DNA from: Ruminococcus sp.
Lineage (GTDB): Bacteria; Bacillota; Clostridia; Oscillospirales; Ruminococcaceae
NCBI GenBank assembly: GCA_021200415.1
Contig: JAJQGO010000039.1
Location: forward strand, 1-44,312
Length of the DNA stretch: 44,312 bases
Reading direction: 5' to 3'
Below the pieces are notes generated by a model. It was not told where the DNA came from. It saw nothing but the letters and a program-made list of their open reading frames with translations, and ran no database searches. The translations under genes were made by a program, and so were the position numbers. Positions 1 to 6,868 of this stretch are shown piece after piece (the stretch's first letter is position 1; each line of letters opens with the position of its first letter).

Positions 1-52
1 TCGCTACCTCCACCTTGGCAAGGTGGCGCTCTACCAGATGAGCTAAATCCGC
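1..52 (-). tRNA. tRNA-Gly (GCC), 3' end cut by window edge
   Basis: The reverse strand opens with GCGGATTTAGCTC and continues through a D arm to an anticodon loop CTTGCCAAG, giving anticodon GCC. The T arm and CCA lie beyond the left edge. It is the last gene seen in a four-tRNA cluster read leftwards. Confidence 0.93.
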
Positions 53-130
53 AAACTATAAAGAATATGAAGCACGTTTAACGGAATATCCCAATGATTT
101 ACCTGTCATCAAGATTCAACACATTCTTTA

Positions 131-206
131 TGGTGCCTCCGGTCGGAATCGAACCAACGACACGGGGATTTTCAGTCCCCTGCTCTACCGACTGAGCTAC
201 AGAGGC
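131..206 (-). tRNA. tRNA-Phe (GAA)
   Basis: A complete 76-nt cloverleaf on the reverse strand. The acceptor GCCTCTG pairs with the 3' arm, the anticodon loop reads CTGAAAA (GAA), the T loop is GGTTCGATTCC, and CCA is encoded in the DNA at 131-133. Confidence 0.97.
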
Positions 207-209
207 AAA

Positions 210-286
210 TGGCGACCCGGATGAGGCTCGAACTCACGACCTCTAGCGTGACAGGCTAGCGTTCTAACCAACTGAACTACCGGGCC
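210..286 (-). tRNA. tRNA-Asp (GTC)
   Basis: A complete 77-nt cloverleaf on the reverse strand. The acceptor GGCCCGG pairs with CCGGGTC, the anticodon loop CTGTCAC gives GTC, and CCA is encoded at 210-212. It is separated from tRNA-Phe by only 3 nt, so the two are certainly processed from one transcript. Confidence 0.97.
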
Positions 287-293
287 AGAATAA

Positions 294-369
294 TGGTGGG
301 AACTATAGGGCTCGAACCTATGACCCTCTGCTTGTAAGGCAGATGCTCTCCCAGCTGAGCTAAGCTCCC
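294..369 (-). tRNA. tRNA-Val (TAC)
   Basis: A complete 76-nt cloverleaf on the reverse strand with anticodon loop CTTACAA (TAC), T loop GGTTCGAGCCC and encoded CCA at 294-296. It is the first gene of the cluster, about 70 nt downstream of a strong promoter. Confidence 0.97.
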
Positions 370-440
370 ACTTCGACATCGCCGGACGAATCTCATGCAT
401 CTGCTCCCGCAGACTCGTTTCAGCCCTGACGACGATATAT

Positions 441-469
441 ATTCTACCACAGTATTTTTGATTTGTCAA
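441..469 (-). promoter_or_regulatory. Promoter of the tRNA cluster
   Basis: On the reverse strand a perfect -35 TTGACA (464-469) is followed by 17 nt and a -10 TAGAAT (441-446). It points at tRNA-Val-Asp-Phe-Gly. Confidence 0.88.
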
Positions 470-564
470 CCCCTTTTTTGAAATTTTTTCAGATTTTTTT
501 TCGGAAATCCCCGAAACGACGAAATACAGGCAAAAACCCGAACAAAAAAATTCCGGAAAATTTC

Positions 565-605
565 GGTGACGGAGCTTTTTCGGGAAAATTTTCCCCTCCG
601 TCACC
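565..605 (-). terminator. Hairpin at the recG stop, likely terminator
   Basis: Perfect 10-bp arms GGTGACGGAG (565-574) and CTCCGTCACC (596-605) overlap the recG stop. An inner AAAATTTT pairing lies in the loop. Reading leftwards the stem is followed by an A/T-rich stretch ending in TTTTTTT at 544-550, which is rather distant for a classical terminator. Confidence 0.55.
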
Positions 606-2637
606 CCACAATCTCCTTGTTGAAAAGACGAAGCGTATCCATTTTCAGGGCGCGGTTTTCCGGCTTGCTGAGGGTCGGATCGTCCGCAAGAAGCTCCCGT
701 GCGCACTCCTGCGCCTCGTTCATTATCTCCATGCTGCACGCAATATCCGCAATCTTCAGGGGCGGAAGTCCATGCTGGGCGCTGCCGAAGAAATCCCCGG
801 GGCCTCGCATTTTCAAATCCTCCTCGGATATTTTGAAGCCGTCCGTTGTGGAGGACATAATTTTCATGCGCCGTCTGCATTCCTCACCCGTGTTGTCCGT
901 AATCAGGATGCAGGTGCTGTCATATTCGCCTCTGCCCACACGTCCCCGAAGCTGATGAAGCTGGGAAAGCCCGAATCTCTCGGCGTTTTCGATTACCATG
1001 ACCGCCGCGTTGGGAACATCGACTCCAACCTCCACAACGGTCGTGCAGATGAGAACCTGAATCTCGCCGTCACGGAATTTTTTCATGACGCGTTCCTTTT
1101 CCGCAGCCTTCATCCTGCCGTGAAGCAGCTCGAGAGTATAGCCCTTGAGATCCCCCTCAGCGGCGTTTTCGGCATATGTTTTAACAGCAAGAAGATCGTT
1201 CTCGCTCTCCTCAATCATGGGGCAGACCACATACGCCTGCCGGCCCTCGTCAAGTCGGGCACGGACGAATCCGAACGCACGATGGCGGAGCTTTCCAGTA
1301 ACGGCGTAGGTGTTCACAGGCTTTCTGCCCTTTGGGAGCTGATTTATCACGGATATATCAAGATCTCCGTAAATTATCAGCGCAAGCGTTCTCGGGATCG
1401 GCGTTGCGGACATTACAAGCTTGTGGGGAGCGCCTCCCTTTTCCGCAAGGGCTGCTCGCTGGGCAACTCCGAATCGGTGCTGCTCATCGGTAATCACAAG
1501 CCCGAGGGATTTGTACTCAATATCCTTCTGGATAATGGCGTGTGTTCCCACAATTACATCAGCCTCCCCCGAGGCGATTTTCTCCCGAAGAGCAGCCTTT
1601 TTCTTGGGAGTGAGGGAGCCTGTCAGGAGCGTTACGTCTATGCCGAAGGGTTCAAGGAATTCCGAAAGCGTACGGTGATGCTGCATGGCGAGAATTTCCG
1701 TGGGAGCCATCAGCGCAGCCTGAAATCCGTTTTTCACGGAGAAATAACAGGCTGCTGCGGCAACTGCCGTTTTTCCGCTTCCCACATCCCCCTGCAAAAG
1801 GCGGTTCATGGGGATTTCCCCGCACATATCAGCCGTAATCTCGTTAATCGCCCTCTGCTGCGCCTCAGTAAGCTCAAAGGGCAGACCTCTTTCAAACTCG
1901 TCAATCGGGATTTCCCGTGACATTTTGCAAGCCGTGCTTCTGCGGCTGCGTGTTTTCATCATGGACATTCCCAGCTGAAGCTTCAAAAGCTCATCGAAGG
2001 CAAGTCTGCGCCGTGCTGTTTCCGCAGCCTCCTCCGTTTCGGGGAAGTGGATATTCTCCAGCGCGTATTCAAGCGAACACAGATTGTATTTCTCCCGAAG
2101 CTCCGTCGGCAGCGTTTCAAAGGGGTCGGCTTTCAGAAGCTCCAGCGCCTGTTTCATATTCTGGCGGAGCATATTCACGGAAAGCCCCTGTGTCAGGGGA
2201 TAAATCGGCTGTATCAGGATTTTCTCCGATGCGCTTATATACGTCGGGGCTGAAATCTCCCTGCGGAGGAAATTCCCCGTAACCTTTCCGTACATATAGT
2301 AGGTCTCGCCCTCCTTCAGGGCGTTGAAGCCGTAGACGTTATTATAAATTACGATAATTATATCGTCAATGCCGTCCGTTGCGGCGGCTTTGCAGATGAC
2401 GAGTCCCCCACGGACTCTCTGCGGCGGCATTTTGCGGAAAATCGTCAGCTTCAGGACGTTGTACGCGTTCAGCTCCGCCTGCCGCACGGGAACGTGGCAT
2501 CTGAAATCGAGATAGGCTCTGGGAATGTGATAAATCAGCTCGTAGGGGGAGGTTATCCCCAGCTTCCGGTACTTTTCGCCTCTCGCCTTTCCCACGCCCC
2601 TCAGGTATTCAATTTCGCTGAAAAGTCCTGTTCCCAT
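601..2637 (-). CDS. recG: ATP-dependent DNA helicase RecG
   Basis: RecG is the branch-migration helicase that regresses stalled forks and processes Holliday junctions. The 678-aa product has the usual RecG length. It starts with an OB-fold wedge region, then Walker A GDVGSGKT at about 283-290, a DEQH box at about 384-387, and helicase C-terminal motifs such as TTVVEVGVDVPNA and QLRGRVGR. I chose the ATG at 2637 because GGAGG lies 8-10 nt upstream; an in-frame extension to 2676 lacks a ribosome site. In many Firmicutes recG follows the Asp23 gene and fakA. Here those two lie 1.4 kb away on the other strand, with ymdB and spoVS between, so the usual neighbourhood has been rearranged. Confidence 0.97.
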   Translation of the reverse strand: MGTGLFSEIEYLRGVGKARGEKYRKLGITSPYELIYHIPRAYLDFRCHVPVRQAELNAYNVLKLTIFRKMPPQRVRGGLVICKAAATDGIDDIIIVIYNNVYGFNALKEGETYYMYGKVTGNFLRREISAPTYISASEKILIQPIYPLTQGLSVNMLRQNMKQALELLKADPFETLPTELREKYNLCSLEYALENIHFPETEEAAETARRRLAFDELLKLQLGMSMMKTRSRRSTACKMSREIPIDEFERGLPFELTEAQQRAINEITADMCGEIPMNRLLQGDVGSGKTAVAAAACYFSVKNGFQAALMAPTEILAMQHHRTLSEFLEPFGIDVTLLTGSLTPKKKAALREKIASGEADVIVGTHAIIQKDIEYKSLGLVITDEQHRFGVAQRAALAEKGGAPHKLVMSATPIPRTLALIIYGDLDISVINQLPKGRKPVNTYAVTGKLRHRAFGFVRARLDEGRQAYVVCPMIEESENDLLAVKTYAENAAEGDLKGYTLELLHGRMKAAEKERVMKKFRDGEIQVLICTTVVEVGVDVPNAAVMVIENAERFGLSQLHQLRGRVGRGEYDSTCILITDNTGEECRRRMKIMSSTTDGFKISEEDLKMRGPGDFFGSAQHGLPPLKIADIACSMEIMNEAQECARELLADDPTLSKPENRALKMDTLRLFNKEIVG

Positions 2638-2663
2638 AGAAGCTCCTCCAAAGCAAAACAATT

Positions 2664-2690
2664 CAGGGGCAAACAAAACGTCCGCCCCTG
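2664..2690 (-). terminator. Weak hairpin between spoVS and recG
   Basis: Seven-bp arms CAGGGGC (2664-2670) and GCCCCTG (2684-2690) lie just downstream of spoVS. Reading leftwards they are followed by AATTGTTTTG, so termination is probably partial and some spoVS transcripts may enter recG. Confidence 0.4.
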
Positions 2691-2714
2691 CATAGGTTCA
2701 TTTTTTATTATTCC

Positions 2715-2975
2715 TCAGCGCTGCTCGCAGATGAGCTTGATTGCTGTTCTTTCCTCGCCGTCAATCTGGATATTCGCGAATGCGGGGATGCAGATTAAAT
2801 CCACGCCGATAGGAGCAAGGTAGCCTCTTGCGATAGCTATTGCCTTAATCGCCTGATTCGACGCGCCTGCGCCAACTGCCTGAACCTCGACAGCCTTCTG
2901 TTCTCTTATAACTCCTGCGATAGCTCCTGCCACTGAATTTGGTGATGAATGTGATGATACTTTTAAAACTTCCAC
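2715..2975 (-). CDS. spoVS: Stage V sporulation protein S (SpoVS)
   Basis: SpoVS is a small Alba-like nucleic-acid-binding protein needed for later steps of sporulation in Bacillus. The 86-aa product matches the family length. It keeps the hallmark SSPNSVAGAIAGV near the N-terminus, GAGASNQAIKAIAIARG in the middle, and GVDLICIPAF and GEERTAIKLI at the end. The start is GTG at 2975, ten nt after a perfect AGGAGG (2986-2991); the longer frame to 3032 has no ribosome site. It sits directly downstream of ymdB, a pair common in spore formers, but has its own strong promoter. Confidence 0.95.
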   Translation of the reverse strand: MEVLKVSSHSSPNSVAGAIAGVIREQKAVEVQAVGAGASNQAIKAIAIARGYLAPIGVDLICIPAFANIQIDGEERTAIKLICEQR

Positions 2976-3050
2976 GGTAAAACAACCTCCTGAAATAAAA
3001 TAAGATAATGAAAGTATTACCAAAGCTGCCATGCGGCTTTATACACAACT

Positions 3051-3079
3051 ATTATAACTCAAACGAAATAAAAATGCAA
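3051..3079 (-). promoter_or_regulatory. Promoter of spoVS
   Basis: Reverse strand: -35 TTGCAT (3074-3079), 17-nt spacer, -10 TATAAT (3051-3056). It lies between ymdB and spoVS, so spoVS can be read on its own. Confidence 0.8.
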
Positions 3080-3101
3080 GGGTTTCTCTGAAATTTGTAG
3101 G

Positions 3102-3872
3102 TTATCTTATAATTAAACGCTCAATTTTGTGAGATTTACCGGTTTTTTCGTCAAATTCCGCCACAACTCCGCATGAAAAGCATTTTCCGCCGGCCTCCCT
3201 GAAGCGTGTAGGCATATGGAAACGTAGTCTGTCCACGGCAGGCTGAATCTCAACGCCGAGTACGGATTCCTCCGCGCCCGTCATGCCTGCGTCCGTGATG
3301 TAGGCGGTATGCTCCGAGAGAATGCATTCGTCGGCAGTCTGAACATGAGTGTGCGTTCCGAAAACTCCCGTAGCTCTCCCTGCGAGGTAATATCCCATCG
3401 CCTTTTTCTCCGATGTCGCCTCCGCATGGAAATCGACGAAAATATTGGGTGTTTCCACGTCCGCGAGAATGCTGTCGATTACGGTGAAGGGGTTGTCGAG
3501 GGGGTCGAGGAAAACCGTTCCCGAAAGATTGATAACAGCCACGGAATACGCTCCCATATCGAGAGTGCATATGCCCTTTCCGACGCAGCCCTCCGCAGGA
3601 TAGTTTGCAGGACGTATAATGCAGTCGTTTTCATATATCCCGTAAGCCTCACGCCGCTTGAAAGCGTGATTGCCCGTGGTTATGACGTCGGCTCCCGCAT
3701 TGAGGAGCATATCCGCCGAATATTTCGTTATGCCGTTCCCCTGAGCCGAATTTTCGCCGTTGACGACGGCAATGTCGATGCCATAGTCCTTCCTGACGGC
3801 ACGAAGCCTGTCCATAAGGAAATCGCAGCCTGCCTTTCCCACCACATCGCCGATAAAAAGAAGCCTCTTCAA
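3102..3872 (-). CDS. ymdB: YmdB-type metallophosphoesterase (TIGR00282 family)
   Basis: This cytoplasmic phosphodiesterase hydrolyses 2',3'-cyclic nucleotides and in Bacillus steers the choice between motility and biofilm. The 256-aa protein carries the dinuclear metal-site motifs: GDVVG (Asp9), NGEN (38-41), GNHAF (67-71), DFHAEATSEK (His149) and GTHTHVQTAD (His174, His176). The first codon is TTG at 3872, chosen because the protein starts exactly at the family's conserved N-terminus and AAAGGA lies about 10 nt upstream. Its own promoter is at 3909-3937 and spoVS follows. Confidence 0.95.
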   Translation of the reverse strand: MKRLLFIGDVVGKAGCDFLMDRLRAVRKDYGIDIAVVNGENSAQGNGITKYSADMLLNAGADVITTGNHAFKRREAYGIYENDCIIRPANYPAEGCVGKGICTLDMGAYSVAVINLSGTVFLDPLDNPFTVIDSILADVETPNIFVDFHAEATSEKKAMGYYLAGRATGVFGTHTHVQTADECILSEHTAYITDAGMTGAEESVLGVEIQPAVDRLRFHMPTRFREAGGKCFSCGVVAEFDEKTGKSHKIERLIIR

Positions 3873-3908
3873 ATTTTCAAATCCTTTCCGTGTTCATACA
3901 TATTATAT

Positions 3909-3937
3909 ATTATATCATATGCCGCAGAAATAATCAA
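3909..3937 (-). promoter_or_regulatory. Promoter of ymdB
   Basis: Reverse strand: -35 TTGATT (3932-3937), 17-nt spacer, -10 TATAAT (3909-3914). It diverges from the promoter of the Asp23 gene about 40 bp away. Confidence 0.8.
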
Positions 3938-3974
3938 GATACGGAGATGATGCAAAATGATGCAAAAATTTCTA

Positions 3975-4003
3975 TTGTAAATCCGAGTAAAATGTGGTAC
4001 AAT
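3975..4003 (+). promoter_or_regulatory. Promoter of the Asp23-fakA operon
   Basis: -35 TTGTAA (3975-3980), 17-nt spacer, -10 TACAAT (3998-4003), ending 31 nt before the chosen start. Confidence 0.75.
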
Positions 4004-4034
4004 ACTAATATTAAATTGAGAGGTTGTGCGCTCT

Positions 4035-4388
4035 ATGGTCACTTTTGAAAATCATGTGGGGAGAATTTCCCTCTCCGAAAAATATCTCACGGAGCTTATC
4101 AGTCATACGGTCTGCGGCTGCTTCGGCGTTGCGGGACTGTGCCCCTCCGAGCCGCTTTCACGGGCTGTTTCGGCTTTCACGCATGGGAAAATACAGCCCG
4201 ACAACGGCATTCACATCAGCTCGGACAAGGAAAATAATATAATCATAGATCTCCACATATGTGTCGCCTACGGAACAAATATTCCCGAAACAGTTAAAAG
4301 CCTGACTCACAAGGTCGGCTTCGCAGTTGAAGAATCCATAGGCATTGAGGTAAATCAGGTCAACGTATTTGTTGACGAAATGAGGTGA
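4035..4388 (+). CDS. Asp23/Gls24 family envelope stress protein
   Basis: A 117-aa protein of the Asp23/Gls24 (YloU-like) family, whose members are linked to alkaline and envelope stress and often precede fakA. Visible family traits are an N-terminal GRISLSEKYLTELI followed by VCGCFGVAGL, then an alternating strand IIIDLHICVAYGTNIPE and a C-terminal amphipathic region ending in VNVFVDEMR. I prefer ATG 4035, with GAGAGG 11 nt upstream; a GTG at 4026 sits only 2 nt from that site. Seven nt separate it from fakA, whose ribosome site overlaps its stop codon, so the two are translationally close. Confidence 0.85.
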   Translation: MVTFENHVGRISLSEKYLTELISHTVCGCFGVAGLCPSEPLSRAVSAFTHGKIQPDNGIHISSDKENNIIIDLHICVAYGTNIPETVKSLTHKVGFAVEESIGIEVNQVNVFVDEMR

Positions 4389-4395
4389 GCAGCTT

Positions 4396-6045
4396 ATGAT
4401 AAACGGCAGTGAATTACGAGATGCTGTGATTTCCGCAGGAATTACAATCGCAAACAGAAAACAGGAGGTAGACGAGCTTAACGTCTATCCCGTTCCCGAC
4501 GGCGATACGGGAACAAATATGTCAATGACTATCGGCAATGCCGCAGGTGAGCTGCGGCTCATGGACGGCAGCGTTACCGTTTCCGAGGTTTCCTCCGTGA
4601 CTGCCGCCGCCATGCTTCGTGGAGCGAGAGGCAATTCGGGCGTTATTCTCTCCCTCCTTTTCAGGGGAATTTCACGTGGACTTTCGGGTCACGAGAAGGC
4701 TGGCTGTCAGGAGCTTGCAAACTCCCTCGAGCTTGGAGTTGACGCCGCATATAAGGCTGTCATGAAGCCTGCGGAGGGAACGATTCTCACAGTTGCAAGG
4801 GCTGCTGCCGCAAAGGCGCAGGAAACTGCCCTTTCCACGAACGATACAAACATCCTCTGGCGTGAGGTCTGTGACGAGGCTGAGCGTGTCCTGAAGCGGA
4901 CACCCGAGATGCTCCCCGCCCTGAAAAAGGCAGGTGTCGTTGACGCAGGCGGCATGGGGCTTGTCATAATTCTTCGGGCGATGGCTGACGTTTTCGGAGG
5001 CGGCGAAATCGCAAAGCCGATTGCGGCTGCGGAGAGCCGTGCCGATGAGGATTCATTCAGAAGCGCAGTGGGCGAATACGACGACGATATACGCTTTACA
5101 TACTGTACAGAGTTTATGGTGCAGAAATGTGAAGCCTGTCCCGATCCGTTCAAGCTTCGGGCATATCTCGAAACAATCGGGGACTGCGTTGTCGTCGTTG
5201 ACGATGAAAAAATCATAAAGGCTCACGTTCATACGGATTCCCCCGGGCTTGCGCTTCAGAAGGCGCTGGAGTTCGGCTGCTTCGTCAACGACCCGAAGCC
5301 GAAAATCGAGAATATGCGCATTCAGCACGAAAATAAGGTCAGGGAGGCGAAAGCTCCCGATGAAGCTCCGCCTGTTGCGGCTGTCCGGGAATACGGCTTC
5401 GTGGCTGTCGGGGCAGGTCACGGCATTGAGGCGATGTTCCGTGACTTGGGCGCGGACGTTGTCGTCAGGGGCGGTCAGACGATGAATCCCTCCACGGAGG
5501 ATATTCTGCGTGCGGTAAATTCAGTTCCTGCGGAAACAGTATTCGTTCTCCCCAACAACAAAAATATCATCATGGCTGCCGAACAGGCTGTTCATCTCAC
5601 AAGCCGCAGAGTCTGCGTTTTGCAGACGAGGACGATTCCACAGGGGATTTCCGCAATGCTTGCGTTTGACGAATTTTCGGGCTTTGCCGATAACAGAATC
5701 GCCATGACAAAAGCGGCTGAGGCTGTCGCGACAGGGCTTGTCACCTTTGCCGCAAGGGATTCCGAAATTGACGGTCACTCCATTAAGGAGGGGGAGATTC
5801 TCGCCCTCGACAACGGCAAGCTTGCCTTCACCGACAAGGATATAACCCACGCGGCATTCAGGCTTGTAAGGAAGATGACAAAGAGCAGCACGACCTATGT
5901 TACGCTCATTTACGGAGCTGACGTAACGCAGGAAGACGCCGAAGCCCTGCAAACGCATCTCACCTCGAAGCTGGGGGATAAGTTCGAGATAACCCTCGTG
6001 AACGGCGGTCAGCCGGTGTATTATTATATAATTTCTGTAGAATAA
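4396..6045 (+). CDS. fakA: Fatty acid kinase FakA-like protein (DhaL/DAK2 domain)
   Basis: FakA phosphorylates acyl groups carried by a FakB partner, feeding exogenous or recycled fatty acids into phospholipid synthesis. The 549-aa length fits the family. The N-terminal DhaL domain (about 1-200) has the Mg-ATP motif NVYPVPDGDTGTNM, with Asp35 and Asp37, plus GARGNSGVILS and VDAGGMGL. The middle and C-terminal halves (about 230-549) correspond to the YloV regions that bind FakB. No fakB is in the window. The start ATG follows GAGGTGA. A strong bidirectional terminator ends the operon immediately downstream. Confidence 0.92.
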   Translation: MINGSELRDAVISAGITIANRKQEVDELNVYPVPDGDTGTNMSMTIGNAAGELRLMDGSVTVSEVSSVTAAAMLRGARGNSGVILSLLFRGISRGLSGHEKAGCQELANSLELGVDAAYKAVMKPAEGTILTVARAAAAKAQETALSTNDTNILWREVCDEAERVLKRTPEMLPALKKAGVVDAGGMGLVIILRAMADVFGGGEIAKPIAAAESRADEDSFRSAVGEYDDDIRFTYCTEFMVQKCEACPDPFKLRAYLETIGDCVVVVDDEKIIKAHVHTDSPGLALQKALEFGCFVNDPKPKIENMRIQHENKVREAKAPDEAPPVAAVREYGFVAVGAGHGIEAMFRDLGADVVVRGGQTMNPSTEDILRAVNSVPAETVFVLPNNKNIIMAAEQAVHLTSRRVCVLQTRTIPQGISAMLAFDEFSGFADNRIAMTKAAEAVATGLVTFAARDSEIDGHSIKEGEILALDNGKLAFTDKDITHAAFRLVRKMTKSSTTYVTLIYGADVTQEDAEALQTHLTSKLGDKFEITLVNGGQPVYYYIISVE

Positions 6046-6050
6046 GAAAA

Positions 6051-6077
6051 GCGGAGCTGATATGCTCCGCATTTTTT
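6051..6077. terminator. Bidirectional terminator between fakA and pssA
   Basis: Arms GCGGAGC (6051-6057) and GCTCCGC (6064-6070) are followed by ATTTTTT on the plus strand and by TTTTCTT on the minus strand. It therefore serves both convergent operons and overlaps the pssA stop. Confidence 0.9.
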
Positions 6078-6717
6078 ATTTGATTTTCAGCTTGTAGATA
6101 AGCCATGCCATCTCTACAGCTCCAATGCCCACGAAGGCAAACATGGTTCTGACGGAGGGCTTTTTCACCTTGAACCGCGTGATAAAGGCAACTGCAATAA
6201 CGAGAAGCGCAGCTCCGTAGACAGTCGGGAAAAGCTCCATGCCGATGTCCCTCTTGAAGCTGTACAGCAGCGGAAGCAGCAGCGCAACGCTTGTAACGGG
6301 AAGTCCCTCATAGACCTTCCGCACCTCGTCCGTACCCTTCTGGCGCTCCTCCTCGGCAACATTGAAATACGCAAGACGTATTACGGCGCACAGGGGGAAC
6401 AGCACGAGAACCGGCACGTCAAACCAGCTTTTCATGCCGATTGAGTACCCGATAACCGCAGGCAGAACGCCGAAGCAGACAAGGTCGCAGAGGGAATCTA
6501 TCTGGATTCCGAAATTCTTTTCGCTTTCCGTGCGGCTGCGTGTTCTGGCGATTTTGCCGTCAAACATATCGCACTGACCCGAAATCATAAGGCATATCAC
6601 AGCGTAATCGGGCTGCGGCTCACCGCCTCCGACACCTGCCGCAAAGAAGATTCCCACAAGGGACGACACAAGACTTATATATGTAAGAATAACAGTGTAA
6701 TTATAGTAACCAATCAT
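6076..6717 (-). CDS. pssA: CDP-alcohol phosphatidyltransferase, likely CDP-diacylglycerol-serine transferase
   Basis: This membrane enzyme probably condenses CDP-diacylglycerol with serine to give phosphatidylserine. The 213-aa product has the CDP-alcohol signature: Asp50, DG at 53-54, AR at 57-58, Gly70, Asp74, Asp78. The spacer between AR and G is longer (11 residues) than in the textbook motif. Five to seven hydrophobic segments surround it, and VCFGVLPAVIGY fits the PssA subgroup. I chose ATG 6717 because the hydrophobic N-terminus begins there; its ribosome site (GGGG about 8 nt upstream) is weak, and an extension to 6765 would run into the inverted repeat. A headgroup other than serine cannot be excluded. 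Confidence 0.8.
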   Translation of the reverse strand: MIGYYNYTVILTYISLVSSLVGIFFAAGVGGGEPQPDYAVICLMISGQCDMFDGKIARTRSRTESEKNFGIQIDSLCDLVCFGVLPAVIGYSIGMKSWFDVPVLVLFPLCAVIRLAYFNVAEEERQKGTDEVRKVYEGLPVTSVALLLPLLYSFKRDIGMELFPTVYGAALLVIAVAFITRFKVKKPSVRTMFAFVGIGAVEMAWLIYKLKIK

Positions 6718-6748
6718 CAAAACTACCCCGAATTTATATATATTTTCA

Positions 6749-6798
6749 TATAGGTAACACCGCACGAAGATTGTCGTGCAGATGCGGTGTTACCTATA
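6749..6798. repeat. 16-bp near-perfect inverted repeat over the pssA start region
   Basis: Arms 6749-6764 and 6783-6798 are exact reverse complements (core GGTAACACCGCA / TGCGGTGTTACC). A second short palindrome, GCACGA/TCGTGC, lies inside. The right arm touches the -10 box of the minus-strand promoter, so the arm spans the likely start site and the transcript would begin in a hairpin. No T-run follows on either strand, so it is not a normal terminator. Confidence 0.85.
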
Positions 6799-6826
6799 GT
6801 ATAACACAAAATTCAGGGATTTTCAA
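6798..6826 (-). promoter_or_regulatory. Promoter of pssA
   Basis: Reverse strand: -35 TTGAAA (6821-6826), 17-nt spacer, -10 TATACT (6798-6803), immediately next to the inverted repeat. Confidence 0.72.
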
Positions 6827-6868
6827 GGGCGAATTACATTTTTGTGATATTTTTGTGAAGAATTTCTG

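Noticed and set aside
197..880. Minus-strand open frame over the tRNA cluster
   Set aside because: It runs through three structured tRNA genes and the recG end, so it is incidental.
463..1920. Long plus-strand open frame opposite recG
   Set aside because: It has no ribosome site and no recognisable domain, and it mirrors the recG codon pattern. recG on the minus strand has all expected helicase motifs.
3102..6045. Prophage or genomic island boundaries in the left half
   Set aside because: All genes here are housekeeping or sporulation genes, and no integrase, attachment repeats or composition shift is visible.
6749..6798. Intrinsic terminator for ppk
   Set aside because: The stem is good, but neither strand has a T-run after it and it lies downstream of the pssA -10 box.
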